In this document: positions 1 through 8,326 of the stretch, piece after piece
Layout: every line of letters begins with the position of its first letter
Numbering within the stretch: position 1 is the stretch's first letter
NCBI GenBank assembly: GCA_947375185.1
Contig: CANCEU010000009.1
Location: forward strand, 1-63,604
Direction of reading: 5' to 3'
Source: Chitinophagaceae bacterium
GTDB lineage: Bacteria > Bacteroidota > Bacteroidia > Chitinophagales > Chitinophagaceae
DNA: 63,604 nucleotides
Notes under the pieces: model-generated
The model's input: only the letters and a program-made list of their open reading frames with translations
Told to the model about the DNA's origin: nothing
The model's database searches: none
Position numbers and translations under genes: made by a program

Positions 1-459
1 TTCTACTTTATAGTAGTGGCCGACGGACGCGCACCAAGAGATGGTAAATTCATCCAAAAAATTGGTACTTACAATCCTTTAACAGTTCCTGCGACAATCG
101 AATTAGATCGTCAAAAAGCGTTAGAGTGGTTAAACAAAGGTGCTCAACCTACTGACACCGTTCACAGAATTTTATCATTCAAAGGTGTTCTTTATTTGAA
201 ACACTTATTGCGTGGTGTTAAATTAGGCTTATTTGATGATGCAACTGCAATGGCTAAGTTCCAAACTTGGTATGCTGAGCATGAATCACAAGTAGCTTCT
301 AAAAACGATGCGCACAAAAAAGCACAAGCTGCTAAAAAAGTGTACGTACCTGTTGTTAAGAAAGTTGCTGAGCCAGTTGCTGAAGTTGCTCCTGCTGAGG
401 AAGCTCCTGAAGCGCCAGCTGCTGAAGCTGCTGCTGACGAAACTCCAGCTGCTGAATAG
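1..459 (+). CDS. rpsP: 30S ribosomal protein bS16, 5'-truncated by the window edge
   Basis: This is a small-subunit ribosomal protein that binds 16S rRNA and helps 30S assembly. The frame is open from base 1 and begins with [17 protein letters not shown], the conserved bS16 core, so the first roughly 15 residues lie outside the window. The GTG at 16 is an internal Val, not a start. The conserved part ends near base 300. It is followed by a tail of about 50 residues rich in Lys, then Ala, Glu and Pro ([16 protein letters not shown]), ending at TAG 457-459. Such acidic tails occur on Bacteroidota bS16 proteins (family knowledge). A strong terminator follows at 485-520, separating the gene from rimM, with which it is often co-transcribed in bacteria. 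Confidence 0.95.
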   Translation, partial: FYFIVVADGRAPRDGKFIQKIGTYNPLTVPATIELDRQKALEWLNKGAQPTDTVHRILSFKGVLYLKHLLRGVKLGLFDDATAMAKFQTWYAEHESQVASKNDAHKKAQAAKKVYVPVVKKVAEPVAEVAPAEEAPEAPAAEAAADETPAAE

Positions 460-484
460 TTTAATACTATTTAAAATAGCTAAT

Positions 485-520
485 AAAAACCCTGGCACCA
501 TTTGGACGCCGGGGTTTTTT
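485..520 (+). terminator. Intrinsic terminator after rpsP
   Basis: AAAAACCCTGGC (485-496) pairs with GCCGGGGTTTTT (508-519), a 12-bp stem with one G-U pair. The loop is 11 nt and the 3' arm ends in a T run. It lies between rpsP and rimM and should end most rpsP transcripts. Confidence 0.88.
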
Positions 521-547
521 ATGATGTTTAATTCCTATTATTTGATT

Positions 548-555
548 TAAATTTG
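548..555 (+). promoter_or_regulatory. -7 box of rimM, 3 nt before the ATG
   Basis: TAAATTTG matches the Bacteroidota -7 consensus TAnnTTTG. Only CGC separates it from the ATG at 559. With the usual spacing the transcript would begin at or next to the start codon, giving a leaderless mRNA. I see no clear -33 TTTG. Confidence 0.55.
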
Positions 556-558
556 CGC

Positions 559-1086
559 ATGAGTGAATACATACATATTGGTAAGTTAGTTGCACCACAT
601 GGTGTTGCAGGAAGTGTAATATTAGAACATGCATTGGGCAAACCAATTCACTTTAAAGGGATTGATGCCTTGTTTGTTGAACAAAAAACAGGCAGCTTTA
701 TCCCTTATTTTATTGAGTCAGCTACCGCCAAAACGGATACCATCACGCATTTACAAATTGAGGGAATTAAAACAAGGGAAGCTGCAAACTTTTTAACATC
801 TAAAAAGGTTTGGTTGCCGCAGGCCGATTTTCAAAAATTAGTTGAAAAAAATTCGCCTCTTGCTTTACTTGGGTACATGGTACAGGAAGCAGGTAAAAAT
901 ATTGGAGTGATTCAAGAAGTGATTGAGCAACCACATCAATTAATGGTGACTATTTTATATAATGAGCAAGAAGCATATATTCCTTTGCATGAGGAAAGTT
1001 TGAAAGGGGTGAATCATGCTAAGAAAATTGTTCAAGTGGAACTTCCTGATGGTTTATTAGATTTATATACCGAAAACGCGGAGTAA
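559..1086 (+). CDS. rimM: Ribosome maturation factor RimM
   Basis: RimM binds bS19 on the 30S head and assists late 16S rRNA processing. The protein is about 175 residues, normal for the family. The N-terminal RimM domain starts with the typical IGKLVAPHGVAGSV. The C-terminal PRC-barrel-like half contains GYMVQEAGKNIGVIQEV and ends with LPDGLLDLY, the usual RimM ending. I chose ATG 559 over an in-frame TTG at 553 because the family begins a few residues before IGKL and the TTG overlaps the promoter box. It sits downstream of rpsP in the usual gene order, but a terminator and its own -7 box lie between them, so it is probably transcribed separately here. Confidence 0.93.
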   Translation: MSEYIHIGKLVAPHGVAGSVILEHALGKPIHFKGIDALFVEQKTGSFIPYFIESATAKTDTITHLQIEGIKTREAANFLTSKKVWLPQADFQKLVEKNSPLALLGYMVQEAGKNIGVIQEVIEQPHQLMVTILYNEQEAYIPLHEESLKGVNHAKKIVQVELPDGLLDLYTENAE

Positions 1087-1170
1087 TTTCTCCTTATATC
1101 TTAATTCAAATAGTCTAAAAGTTTTGCTATCATTAGTTTTAGAAGAATTTTAAAATTATAAAACAAAAGT

Positions 1171-1185
1171 CTACTAAAATAGTAG
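1171..1185. promoter_or_regulatory. Palindromic candidate operator upstream of peroxiredoxin
   Basis: CTACTA-AAA-TAGTAG is a perfect inverted repeat with 6-bp arms. It ends 8 nt before the -7 box at 1194-1201 and so lies within the core promoter, where a bound repressor would block transcription. The regulator is unknown. Sites of this style are known for small winged-helix regulators such as the Rrf2 family (inference). Confidence 0.5.
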
Positions 1186-1193
1186 GAAATATG

Positions 1194-1201
1194 TATCTTT
1201 G
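1194..1201 (+). promoter_or_regulatory. -7 box of the peroxiredoxin gene
   Basis: TATCTTTG is an exact TAnnTTTG match, 50 nt upstream of the ATG at 1252. Confidence 0.6.
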
Positions 1202-1251
1202 TAATCTCAATTTTAAATCGATCCATTAATAATATTTAAATTAAATAAATT

Positions 1252-1887
1252 ATGAGTTTAAGACTAGGGGATATTGCTCCCGACTTTAAAGCAAAGACAA
1301 GTATTGGTGATATTAGTTTTTATGAATATTTAGGGGATAGCTGGGGCATTTTATTTTCTCACCCTGCCGATTTTACACCTGTTTGTACAACCGAATTAGG
1401 ACGAACTGCCGCTTTACAAGAAGAGTTCGCAAAACGCAATGTAAAAGTATTAGCATTAAGTGTGGATGGAGTGGAGAGCCATAAAAGTTGGATCAAGGAT
1501 ATTGATGAAACGCAGCATGTGCATGTTGGATTTCCAATTATAGCAGATGAGGATCGTGCAGTTGCAAATGCATATGATATGATCCATCCAAATGCTTCTG
1601 AAACTTTCACTGTGCGTTCTTTATTTATAATTGGGCCAGACAAAAAAGTAAAATTAATTATTACGTATCCTGCATCAACAGGTAGAAACTTTGTGGAAGT
1701 ATTAAGAGTCATTGATTCCTTGCAATTAACGGCAAATTACAGTGTTGCTACTCCAGCAAATTGGGTAGAAGGCGAGGACGTGATTGTAGTACCAGCAGTT
1801 AAAACTGAAGATGCTTTAGTAAAGTTTCCAAAAGGTGTAAATATTGTAAAGCCTTATTTACGTTATACGCCACAGCCCAATAAATAA
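1252..1887 (+). CDS. 1-Cys peroxiredoxin (Prx6 subfamily)
   Basis: This thiol peroxidase reduces hydrogen peroxide and organic hydroperoxides in the cytoplasm. The active-site motif is SHPADFTPVCTTELG with the peroxidatic Cys at residue 45; I find no other cysteine in the 211-residue chain, so it is a true 1-Cys enzyme. Length, the early Cys and the long C-terminal domain (ATPANWVEGEDVIV, ending LRYTPQ) match the Prx6 subfamily rather than AhpC or Bcp. The gene stands alone, with its own -7 box and an adjacent palindrome suggesting stress-controlled expression. A 1-Cys enzyme needs an external thiol reductant, and none is encoded nearby. Confidence 0.93.
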   Translation: MSLRLGDIAPDFKAKTSIGDISFYEYLGDSWGILFSHPADFTPVCTTELGRTAALQEEFAKRNVKVLALSVDGVESHKSWIKDIDETQHVHVGFPIIADEDRAVANAYDMIHPNASETFTVRSLFIIGPDKKVKLIITYPASTGRNFVEVLRVIDSLQLTANYSVATPANWVEGEDVIVVPAVKTEDALVKFPKGVNIVKPYLRYTPQPNK

Positions 1888-1928
1888 TTGGATTTCATCA
1901 TTGAAAGTGTACCATTGCAAAATATAGG

Positions 1929-1982
1929 CACTGGACGATTCTGAATACAGTGTGTCACTGAAGATTCGAGTCAGGGCCTGAC
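1929..1982. other. Cluster of inverted repeats in the 1888-2058 gap
   Basis: CAGTG-TGT-CACTG (1948-1960) is a perfect short hairpin. A further CACTG lies at 1929-1933. GTCAGG-G-CCTGAC (1970-1982) is a perfect palindrome. All sit just before the terminator at 1989-2015. No ORF explains them. They may be part of the peroxiredoxin 3' UTR, a small RNA or a protein site. Confidence 0.35.
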
Positions 1983-1988
1983 AAATTA

Positions 1989-2015
1989 ATCCCTTCCATT
2001 TTGGAGGGGATTTTT
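1989..2015 (+). terminator. Intrinsic terminator between peroxiredoxin and amidohydrolase genes
   Basis: ATCCCTTCC (1989-1997) and GGAGGGGAT (2003-2011) form a 9-bp stem with one G-U pair and a 5-nt loop. A T run follows. Confidence 0.8.
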
Positions 2016-2058
2016 GTATATTTAAATGCTGAAATGCTAAACTTTTAAACAATTAAAT

Positions 2059-3339
2059 ATGCGTCGTTTATTATTTACCCTAATACTGGGATTAAGTATT
2101 ACAAGTGTCATTGCACAAAAAACATACTTGCATTGTGGTCAATTAATTGATGTTAAACAATTACAAGTGTTAAAAGAAAAAACTGTTGTTGTTGAGGGCA
2201 ACAAAATCGTTGAAATTATAGATGGCTATGCAAAAGCAGGTGTCAATGATAAAACAATCGATTTGAAATCAAGTACCGTGATGCCAGGTTTAATGGATAT
2301 GCATGTACACTTAGAACAAGAAACTAGTCCTAATAGATATTTAGAAGGTTTTACGCAAAATGAGGCTGATGTTGCATATACAGGTTTGAAATTTGCACAA
2401 ATTAGTTTGATGAGTGGATTTACCTCAGTGCGTGATTTAGGTGGTTCGGGTGTTAATATTGCTATGCGAAAAGCAGTTCAAAAAGGGCAAATAATTGGTC
2501 CGCGAATTTATACTGCAGGAAAATCAATTGCTACCACAGGTGGTCATGCCGATCCTACCAATAATTATAGAAAAGATTTAATGGGGGATCCTGGTCCAAA
2601 AGAAGGCGTAATTAATGGCCCCGAAGATGCTTATAAAGCAGTTAGACAAAGATATAAAGATGGAAGTGATGTAATTAAAATTACGGCTAGTGGTGGGGTA
2701 TTAAGTATGGCTGCAAGTGGAGAGAATCCACAATTTACTCTGGAAGAAGTAAAAGCAATTGTGGCTGCAGCAAAAGATTATGGATTTAAAGTGGCTGCGC
2801 ATTGTCATGGAGTAGAAGCAATGAGAAGAGCTGTAATAGGTGGTGTTAGTTCTATTGAACATGGTACCATGATGGATGAGTCTATTTTCCCATTAATGAA
2901 AGAGTATGGTACCTATTTAGTGCCAACAATTATAGCAGGAAAATCTGCTGCCGACTCTTCAAAAATTCCTGGATACTATCCGCCAATGGTTGCAAAAAAA
3001 GCTGCAGAAATTGGGCCTAAAATTCAAAATACATTTTCAAAAGCCTACAAGGCTGGTGTAAAAATTGCATTTGGTACAGATGCTGGTGTGTATGCGCATG
3101 GTAAAAATTGGAAAGAGTTTGTGTATATGACTGAAGCTGGAATGCCTGCTATTGAAGCAATTCAAGCAGCTACATGGAATGCAGCTGACCTAATGGGTAC
3201 GCAAGCAATATTAGGTAGCATTGAGAAAAATAAATTAGCTGATATTATTGCGGTAGATGGTGATCCAATAAAAAATATCGAGGCAATGGGTAAAGTGAAC
3301 TTTGTAATGAAGGATGGTGTTATTTACAAATCAAAATGA
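2059..3339 (+). CDS. Secreted metal-dependent amidohydrolase (imidazolonepropionase/prolidase-like)
   Basis: The protein is a TIM-barrel amidohydrolase exported by a clear signal peptide (residues 1-20, ending SVIAQ). All metal-site elements are visible: HVH at 82-84, Lys207 in DVIKITASGG (the likely carboxylated Lys), His248/His250 in AAHCHG, His268 in SIEHGT and Asp341 in FGTDAG. This arrangement with a bridging Lys fits the COG1228 group, which includes Xaa-Pro and Xaa-Arg/Lys dipeptidases. A periplasmic dipeptidase or a cyclic amide hydrolase is the best guess; the substrate cannot be read from sequence. The length of 426 residues is normal. A terminator lies upstream, and the convergent pseudouridine synthase gene begins 32 bp after its stop. 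Confidence 0.85.
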   Translation: MRRLLFTLILGLSITSVIAQKTYLHCGQLIDVKQLQVLKEKTVVVEGNKIVEIIDGYAKAGVNDKTIDLKSSTVMPGLMDMHVHLEQETSPNRYLEGFTQNEADVAYTGLKFAQISLMSGFTSVRDLGGSGVNIAMRKAVQKGQIIGPRIYTAGKSIATTGGHADPTNNYRKDLMGDPGPKEGVINGPEDAYKAVRQRYKDGSDVIKITASGGVLSMAASGENPQFTLEEVKAIVAAAKDYGFKVAAHCHGVEAMRRAVIGGVSSIEHGTMMDESIFPLMKEYGTYLVPTIIAGKSAADSSKIPGYYPPMVAKKAAEIGPKIQNTFSKAYKAGVKIAFGTDAGVYAHGKNWKEFVYMTEAGMPAIEAIQAATWNAADLMGTQAILGSIEKNKLADIIAVDGDPIKNIEAMGKVNFVMKDGVIYKSK

Positions 3340-3371
3340 TAATTGTAATAAGTAATTAACATTTTGAAAAT

Positions 3372-4079
3372 TTAAGCATTCCATTTTTCCAACTGCTTTA
3401 ATGTGGCAGTTAAATCTTTAGGCAAAGGGGCTTCCAAAAGGAGCTCCTTTCCTTTGTACTCAAATTGAACACTCGCTGCGTGTAATGCTTGTCTTCCCAT
3501 GAGTGGACGCTCTTCCTCTTCTACTTTTGCAAGCTTAAAATTTTTCTTTTTTATGCTTGATAATTTTAACTTTTCACCATCCCCATATAAGTCATCTGAA
3601 ACAATAGGATGTCCAATATGTTTTGCGTGTACTCTAATTTGATGTGTACGCCCTGTATGAATTTGAAAGCTTACCCATGCATATTGTTTGAAATATTTTA
3701 CTACATCGTAGGTGGTTTTAGATTCCTTCCCTTTTGCATGAATCATCATGTACCCCTTTCTAATAGGGTGTTCCATCATATTTTCTTCGATTACTCCGGA
3801 TTGTTGTGGACGTCCATTCACCAATCCAAAATATTTTTTTATAATACTTCTTCCCTCAAATAATTCGCTCAATAATTTGTGCGCTTCGGCGTTTTTTGCA
3901 AAAATAATCAAGCCGCTAGTTTGTTGGTCTAGTCGATGCACTGTAAAAATAACACCGTATTTTTCTTGTAATAAGGATTTTACGGAAGCCTCTTTTCCAA
4001 ATCGATCAGGGATACTAAATAAACCAGCAGGCTTATTGATCACAACCATGTCATCGTCTTCAAATATGATATCTAACAT
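3372..4079 (-). CDS. RluA-family pseudouridine synthase
   Basis: This enzyme isomerises uridine to pseudouridine in rRNA or tRNA. The catalytic motif HRLDQQTSG carries the nucleophilic Asp at residue 51. The family motif for substrate binding is seen as VSFQIHTGRTHQIRVHAKHIGHPI. At 235 residues it lacks the N-terminal S4 domain of RluC/RluD and resembles short RluA or TruC-type members. The target position cannot be told from sequence. It lies 31 bp downstream of the RsuA/RluB-type gene on the same strand, and the two may be co-transcribed. Confidence 0.9.
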   Translation of the reverse strand: MLDIIFEDDDMVVINKPAGLFSIPDRFGKEASVKSLLQEKYGVIFTVHRLDQQTSGLIIFAKNAEAHKLLSELFEGRSIIKKYFGLVNGRPQQSGVIEENMMEHPIRKGYMMIHAKGKESKTTYDVVKYFKQYAWVSFQIHTGRTHQIRVHAKHIGHPIVSDDLYGDGEKLKLSSIKKKNFKLAKVEEEERPLMGRQALHAASVQFEYKGKELLLEAPLPKDLTATLKQLEKWNA

Positions 4080-4110
4080 CTTAATAATTAATTAAGAGAG
4101 CCGCCACTAA

Positions 4111-5286
4111 TTATTTAGAGGCCTTTCTTGTAAATGATTTATTTAAGAATTTAAGTAAGCGTACTTCTTTTTCACTTAAGAATCTCCACTTACCTCTATC
4201 AACATTTTTCTTAGTTAAGTTCGCGAACATCACTCTATCTAAATGTCTCACATCGTATCCTAAGTGCTCAAATATTCTTCTTACAATTCTGTTTCTTCCG
4301 CTATGAATTTCAATTCCAATTACATCGCGCTCTTTACCCACATAACTTACTGCATCTGCAGCAATAAAACCATCTTCTAAAGTTACACCCGCTGCAATAG
4401 CTTCCATATCTGCTTTGGTAACAGGCTTGTCTAGCGTTACTTCGTATATTTTTTTAATCTCGTAGGAAGGATGCGTTAATTTTTGTGCTAGGTCGCCGTC
4501 GTTGGTTAATATCAAAACCCCGGTTGTGTTTCTGTCTAAACGGCCAACTGGGAACATTCTTTGTGTTGTTGCATTTTTGATAATGTCCAAAACAGTTTTT
4601 CTACCTTCAGGATCATTTGCAGTACAGATGTAATCCTTTGGTTTGTTTAATAAAATATAAACAGGTGTTACTTGTAGCTGCAATACTTTGCCTTTTAATC
4701 TTACAACGTCCTTGTATTGCACTTTATAACCTGGTTCTAAAACGGTGTCTCCATTCACTGTTACATGTCCGTTTTTAACTAGTTCTGCTGCTTCGCGTCT
4801 ACCACAAGTGCCTGCGTGTGCAATATATTTATTCAATGGCATTTGCTCATGTGGTATATCATCGCTGGCATTTACTTTTCCAATGCCTGCAGTGCGTTTC
4901 GCATCTGCTTTATCCATGGATGCCGGCGTTCTTTTTGATGCTGCTAAACGAGGGGAACCTACGCCTGCACCTCTTTTAATTTCACCATATTTTGCAGGGG
5001 TATCGTCAATTGCTTTTTTGGGAGCCGATTTAGCTCTCAAAGGAATGGTATATTTTGGCGGACCAGTTACATATTCTTTTTTAGTATAGCCGCCTTTTTT
5101 ATTGTTGCCAACAGGTTCAACAGCTATACCTTTAGCAATATCTTTTTTTCTTTGACGCGCAGCTTCACCAGCAGCTCTTGAATCTGCTTTTGCTCTTTTC
5201 TTTTCTTGTCTATATTCTTCTTTAACAGCACTGCCCTTTTTCTTGTTGGCAAATTTGTCAAAGTTGTCTGATCTTTTATTCTTCAT
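4111..5286 (-). CDS. RsuA/RluB/RluE/RluF-family pseudouridine synthase with long basic N-terminus
   Basis: This pseudouridine synthase modifies rRNA, probably 23S as RluB does. An S4 RNA-binding domain spans about residues 150-198 (LNKYIAHAGTCGRREAAELV). The catalytic domain follows, with the motif GRLDRNTTGVLIL and catalytic Asp251, and later EIHSGRNRIVRRIFEHLGY. The first 145 residues are unusual: a Lys/Arg/Ala-rich low-complexity segment with no recognisable fold, likely disordered and RNA-binding. Such extensions are frequent in Bacteroidota RluB-like proteins (family knowledge). The next gene on the same strand upstream is rlmN, 32 bp away, so rlmN, this gene and the RluA-type gene may form an rRNA-modification operon. 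Confidence 0.9.
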   Translation of the reverse strand: MKNKRSDNFDKFANKKKGSAVKEEYRQEKKRAKADSRAAGEAARQRKKDIAKGIAVEPVGNNKKGGYTKKEYVTGPPKYTIPLRAKSAPKKAIDDTPAKYGEIKRGAGVGSPRLAASKRTPASMDKADAKRTAGIGKVNASDDIPHEQMPLNKYIAHAGTCGRREAAELVKNGHVTVNGDTVLEPGYKVQYKDVVRLKGKVLQLQVTPVYILLNKPKDYICTANDPEGRKTVLDIIKNATTQRMFPVGRLDRNTTGVLILTNDGDLAQKLTHPSYEIKKIYEVTLDKPVTKADMEAIAAGVTLEDGFIAADAVSYVGKERDVIGIEIHSGRNRIVRRIFEHLGYDVRHLDRVMFANLTKKNVDRGKWRFLSEKEVRLLKFLNKSFTRKASK

Positions 5287-5318
5287 GCACCTAGTTAATT
5301 ATGTTTTTACTTGTGATA

Positions 5319-6362
5319 CTATCCTTTATTGGCCAATTGCCCACAAGCTGCATCAATATCTTTACCTCTACTTCGTCTTACTCTTACATTCACCCTGTTT
5401 TTTTGCAAAATTTCTACAAATCTTTCAAAGCCATCTTCATCAGGTTTATCAAATCCAAAATGATCCACTGCGTTGTATTCAATTACATTGATTAAGTCTG
5501 CTGGAACCTGACGATAAATTTTAGTAAGTTCTTCGGCATCTCTTTCGGAATCATTAAAATCTTTAAACAAGATATATTCAAATGAAATTTCGGTACCTGT
5601 CTTTTTATAAAAATAATTTAAGGCTTCAACCAATGACTTAATATTGTTGCTCTCATTGATTGGCATGACTTCATTACGCTTTTTGTCATTAGGCGCATGT
5701 AGTGATACGGCTAATTTAAATTTTACTCCATCATCACCTAGCTGTCTAATTTGTTTCACTAATCCAGCTGTGGAAACAGTAATACGACGAGGACTCATTC
5801 CTAATCCATCGGGCGAAGTAATTTTTTCAATAGCTTTTAAAACATTATGGTAGTTCATCAAAGGCTCACCCATTCCCATAAATACGATATTGCTTAAATG
5901 CTTTTCGTGTGCAGCTTCACTTTGCTGGTTGATATAAACTACTTGGTCATATATCTCATCAAAATTTAAATTACGTTTACGATCCATGGTTCCAGTTGCA
6001 CAAAACTTACAACTTAAGCTACATCCAATTTGTGATGATACACAGGCGGTTTTTCTTTCACTAGTAGGAATCAATACGCCTTCAATCATGTGATCATCAA
6101 AAGTGCGAAATCTTGTTTTTAAGGTTCCATCCTCACTTTGTTGTGTGGTATCAATTTGTAAAGCAGGAAAGGTAAAATGTTCCACTAATTGTTTGCGTAA
6201 ATCCTTACTTAGGTCGGTCATTTCGTCAAAGCTATGGGCATGTTTTTGCCATAACCATTCCACAATTTGTTTTACTCTGAATGGTCTTTCGCCCACATTC
6301 GCTATAAAGCGTTCAATTTCAGACACTTCTACTTGTCTTATATTCGGTCTAGTCTTCTCCAT
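5319..6362 (-). CDS. rlmN: Dual-specificity 23S rRNA/tRNA adenine C2-methyltransferase RlmN
   Basis: This radical SAM enzyme methylates C2 of A2503 in 23S rRNA and of A37 in some tRNAs. The 4Fe-4S motif CSLSCKFC provides Cys114, Cys118 and Cys121. The SAM-binding GMGEPLMNY is present, and the C-terminal Cys340 (DAACGQL) fits the methyl-carrying cysteine. The length of 347 residues is normal. Its promoter box ends 4 nt before the ATG, so the mRNA is predicted to be leaderless. It heads a possible operon with the two pseudouridine synthases downstream. Confidence 0.96.
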   Translation of the reverse strand: MEKTRPNIRQVEVSEIERFIANVGERPFRVKQIVEWLWQKHAHSFDEMTDLSKDLRKQLVEHFTFPALQIDTTQQSEDGTLKTRFRTFDDHMIEGVLIPTSERKTACVSSQIGCSLSCKFCATGTMDRKRNLNFDEIYDQVVYINQQSEAAHEKHLSNIVFMGMGEPLMNYHNVLKAIEKITSPDGLGMSPRRITVSTAGLVKQIRQLGDDGVKFKLAVSLHAPNDKKRNEVMPINESNNIKSLVEALNYFYKKTGTEISFEYILFKDFNDSERDAEELTKIYRQVPADLINVIEYNAVDHFGFDKPDEDGFERFVEILQKNRVNVRVRRSRGKDIDAACGQLANKG

Positions 6363-6366
6363 AATG

Positions 6367-6374
6367 CAAAGATA
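6367..6374 (-). promoter_or_regulatory. -7 box of rlmN, 4 nt before the ATG
   Basis: On the minus strand TATCTTTG runs from 6374 to 6367, then CATT, then ATG at 6362. It is an exact TAnnTTTG match, and the spacing predicts transcription starting at or within a base or two of the start codon. Confidence 0.65.
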
Positions 6375-6454
6375 CTTTATCCAATTTGTTTATAATTTAT
6401 TCTTTTTGTGGGGTCGAAAAAACACATTAAATTCATTTTCTTAAAAATGTCATT

Positions 6455-6850
6455 ATGAAAAAATTAGTTTTATCAATTGTTGTAATCTTAGGGTTCATTA
6501 CTGTTGTAAATGCCCAATCGTCTCCCTTTAAAGACTATGTGGGAAAGTATGTATTTGCTGCTGGAAGCCCAGTTGCTGAAGTAACCTTGACAGCGGAGGA
6601 TTCTTCATTAGTCATAAATTCTGCAATGGGTTCCACGACCTTAGAAAAGAAAGGGATGGACACTTTTTATTTAGCACAATATGATGCATTGGTTATTTTT
6701 AAACGCACAGCGGATAAAAGTATCGAGTCAATTTCCATCGCAGTACAAGGAATGGAATTAGTGGGTAAAAAAGAAGCGGCTTCTTCAATTGCAGGTACAA
6801 AAGAGGAGGAATTCCAATTGGAAATTTTAGCAGAAAAATTGATCCACTAG
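6455..6850 (+). CDS. Small secreted protein of unknown function
   Basis: The 131-residue protein has a clear signal peptide (MKKLVLSIVVILGFITVVNAQ). The mature part is a short beta-rich chain starting SPFKDYVGKYVF. That start, with repeated strands and a YDALVIFKR segment, is reminiscent of small beta-barrel domains fused to serine hydrolases in Bacteroidota (DUF3471-like). I cannot confirm this. It probably acts in the periplasm. It is transcribed divergently from rlmN across a 92-bp gap and converges on hisS. Confidence 0.6.
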   Translation: MKKLVLSIVVILGFITVVNAQSSPFKDYVGKYVFAAGSPVAEVTLTAEDSSLVINSAMGSTTLEKKGMDTFYLAQYDALVIFKRTADKSIESISIAVQGMELVGKKEAASSIAGTKEEEFQLEILAEKLIH

Positions 6851-6879
6851 TTTTTGCCTTTACAAATTATTTGAGCTGA

Positions 6880-8247
6880 CTAAAAGGAATAATTAAGTAA
6901 GTCTTTAAAAGCAACATTTGTTTGTTGACCTGTGGCTAAATTTTTAATGCTACAATTTTGATTGCTTACCTCATCGGCTCCAATAATCACGATATTAGGA
7001 ATTCCTTTTTTCTCAGCGTATTTAAATTGCTTGTCAAATTTGCTCTTTTCAGGGTACATTTCACAAGCAATTTTTTTGTCTCTAAGCTGCATCATTTGTG
7101 CATAGGCAACCTTTGCTTCAGCCTCGCCTAAATTAAAAAATAACACTTGAGTACCCTGGTCAATACTTGTAGGGAAAAGATTTTTTTCTTCTAATACATC
7201 GTATATGCGATCCACGCCAAAGCTAATGCCAACGCCAGGTATATTAGGTACGCCGAATAAACTTGTTAAGTCATTGTAGCGGCCGCCGCCCCCAATGCTA
7301 CCCATTTGTGCATCCATTGCTTTAACTTCAAAAATAAGACCAGTATAATAATTCAAGCCTCTTGCTAAAGTAAAGTCTGCCACTAAATACTTATCCATCC
7401 CAGTGCTTTGGTGATAGCTTAAAACATATTGTAATTCTTCAATTCCTTTTTTTCCATTTTCGTTTTCACCCAACAAATTAGCTAGTTGATTTATTTTTTC
7501 ATCATTCGTTCCGCTAATATTTAAATAGCCTTCAACTATTTCTTGCTGTTGGGTACTAAATCCTTTATTATTTAATTCTTCTTTTACTTTTTCCCATCCA
7601 ATCTTGTCTAATTTATCAATGGCAATAGTCAGGTCAATTAATTTTTCTTCTCCGCCACAAACCTGTGCTAAACCCAATAAGATTTTTCTATTGTTCATTT
7701 TTATTTCAACTGGCAATTTCAATTTTTCAAATGCAGTTACATAAATTGCCAACAGATCAACTTCATTTAATAAACTATCACTTCCAACAACATCCGCATC
7801 GCATTGATAAAATTCACGGTATCTTCCTTTTTGAGGTCTGTCTGCTCTCCATACAGGTTGTATCTGATATCTTTTAAAAGGAAAAGTAAGCTGTCCATGA
7901 TTCATAGCAACATATCTTGCAAAAGGAATTGTTAAGTCGTAACGAAGCGCGCGCTCTGTAATGGTTGCATTGTTTTTTCCTGCAATTACTTTATCCCAAC
8001 CTTCATCTATTTGAGCTCTTTTTTGTGGATTATCTAGGCCATTATTCAAAATTTTGAAAATCAATTTGTCTCCCTCCTCGCCATATTTACCCATTAATGT
8101 ATCCAAATTCTCCATTGAGGGTGTTTCCAATGGCTGAAATCCATAGGTTTCAAACACCGAACGAATTGTTTGGAATATATATTGACGCTTTTGAACGGTT
8201 GCTGCGTTAAAATCTCTTGTGCCCTGTGGTAAGGAAGGTTTGCTCAT
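6880..8247 (-). CDS. hisS: Histidyl-tRNA synthetase
   Basis: This class II aminoacyl-tRNA synthetase charges tRNA-His. Motif 1 region TPSMENLDTLMGKYGEEGDKLIF, motif 2 PVWRADRPQKGRYREFYQCD and the histidine-binding ARGLNYYTGLIFEV are all present, as is the C-terminal anticodon-binding domain (about 365-450). The length of 455 residues is normal. An exact TATCTTTG box lies 17 nt upstream of the ATG. Confidence 0.96.
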   Translation of the reverse strand: MSKPSLPQGTRDFNAATVQKRQYIFQTIRSVFETYGFQPLETPSMENLDTLMGKYGEEGDKLIFKILNNGLDNPQKRAQIDEGWDKVIAGKNNATITERALRYDLTIPFARYVAMNHGQLTFPFKRYQIQPVWRADRPQKGRYREFYQCDADVVGSDSLLNEVDLLAIYVTAFEKLKLPVEIKMNNRKILLGLAQVCGGEEKLIDLTIAIDKLDKIGWEKVKEELNNKGFSTQQQEIVEGYLNISGTNDEKINQLANLLGENENGKKGIEELQYVLSYHQSTGMDKYLVADFTLARGLNYYTGLIFEVKAMDAQMGSIGGGGRYNDLTSLFGVPNIPGVGISFGVDRIYDVLEEKNLFPTSIDQGTQVLFFNLGEAEAKVAYAQMMQLRDKKIACEMYPEKSKFDKQFKYAEKKGIPNIVIIGADEVSNQNCSIKNLATGQQTNVAFKDLLNYSF

Positions 8248-8264
8248 ACTATCCGATTTGGGGG

Positions 8265-8272
8265 CAAAGATA
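8265..8272 (-). promoter_or_regulatory. -7 box of hisS
   Basis: TATCTTTG runs from 8272 to 8265 on the minus strand, 17 nt before the hisS ATG. The predicted leader is about 10-13 nt. Confidence 0.6.
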
Positions 8273-8326
8273 AATTTTTAAATTCATCCTATATAATTGT
8301 TTAATTTGCCATCAAAATATGCCCGT

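Noticed and set aside
361..459. GCTGCTGAAG-like tandem repeat at the end of rpsP
   Set aside because: It is explained by the Ala/Glu-rich coding tail of bS16, in frame with the conserved domain.
16..459. GTG at 16 as the start of rpsP
   Set aside because: The frame is open to base 1 and the preceding residues FYFIV belong to the conserved bS16 sequence, so the gene starts outside the window.
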